DNA of 64,000 bases from positions 20,950,217 to 21,014,216 of the forward strand of contig OY757904.1 in the NCBI GenBank assembly GCA_963585895.1, in the 5' to 3' direction. The position numbers and the translations under genes are program-made. Positions 63,725 through 64,000 of this stretch are shown piece after piece. The DNA comes from Sepioteuthis lessoniana. Lineage: Eukaryota > Mollusca > Cephalopoda > Myopsida > Loliginidae. How positions within the stretch are numbered: position 1 is the stretch's first letter; each line of letters begins with the position of its first letter. The notes beneath the pieces were generated by a model, which worked only from the letters and a program-made list of their open reading frames with translations, was not told the origin of the DNA and made no database searches.

Positions 63725-64000
63725 ATACAATTGGTTAGTTACTTGCTTTGTTTTACGGCGTATCAACATTTTTCAGGTCATTTAACGCCGAATTAAATTT
63801 CAAAGAATTCAGTTTAGTATAAGTATAGTTTTTGTTTACAGTTAAATGTCAAAACAGTTCAGTTAATGTCAAAACAGTTCTATTTCAAACAGTTAAGTTT
63901 AGCATAAGTACGCAGTTTAGTTCTATTTGACCCATAGATAGTATCCTGTCAGGTACTACCAATCCGGGCCAGAGTGGACCCGGGAGCGACAGCAATGAAG
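63725..64000 (-). mobile_element. Rep-E (minus), runs off the window
   Basis: Tail at 63735-63795, three tandem units, then the head (gggccagagtggacccggg) up to the window edge. Confidence 0.85.

Overview
This window looks like repeat-dense intergenic or intronic DNA from a large, AT-rich animal genome. No host exon, rRNA gene or functional tRNA gene could be recognised. The best guess is an invertebrate, perhaps a mollusc or cephalopod: tRNA-headed SINEs with a shared central domain, endless TA/TG/CT microsatellites and several LINE, mariner, Ty3, hAT and Penelope-type relics are all present. A chelicerate or another invertebrate cannot be excluded. Family labels (SINE-A to D, Rep-E to K, LINE-R, LINE-J) are mine, made by comparing copies inside the window.

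Layout. 1-7 kb: microsatellites, SINE-D, a chimeric SINE inserted in Rep-E, a mariner pseudogene broken by a SINE-A and by a solo Ty3 LTR, then an LTR-like promoter segment. 7-12 kb: Rep-F copies and several C-terminal pieces of a LINE with a restriction-like endonuclease (LINE-R). 12-17 kb: SINEs, Rep-E, an internally deleted Tc1/mariner element with intact ends and a second mariner pseudogene. 17-24 kb: an inverted Rep-G pair, Rep-E, LINE-J fragments (an apurinic-endonuclease-type LINE, judged by its C-terminus) and a second copy of the composite LINE-R arrangement. 24-34 kb: Rep-E, Rep-H pair, a mariner-like element hosting two SINEs and a perfect solo LTR. 34-45 kb: a twin-primed LINE-J, SINE-in-SINE nests, Rep-K, and a deleted mariner with a telomere-like filler at its deletion joint. 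45-50 kb: a hammerhead-ribozyme motif with a Penelope-like look, a strong hairpin, a hAT/ZBED-like pseudogene, a Ty3 gag fragment with LTR and a 57-bp tandem repeat. 51.3-56.3 kb: a young, complete-ended Ty3-type element with two 1036-bp LTRs and 5-bp target duplication, encoding only gag-protease plus an integrase-tail-like domain. 56-64 kb: a candidate LTR, SINEs, Rep-E and a long stretch where nothing was recognised.

How it works together: almost everything here is a parasite or a passenger. The SINEs and Rep-E have no coding capacity and must borrow LINE machinery. SINE-A and Rep-E end in the same short stem-loop tail, which suggests one common but absent LINE partner. The 51-kb Ty3 element lacks polymerase and integrase and would depend on an autonomous relative; three related solo LTRs or LTR copies in the window show the family has moved before.
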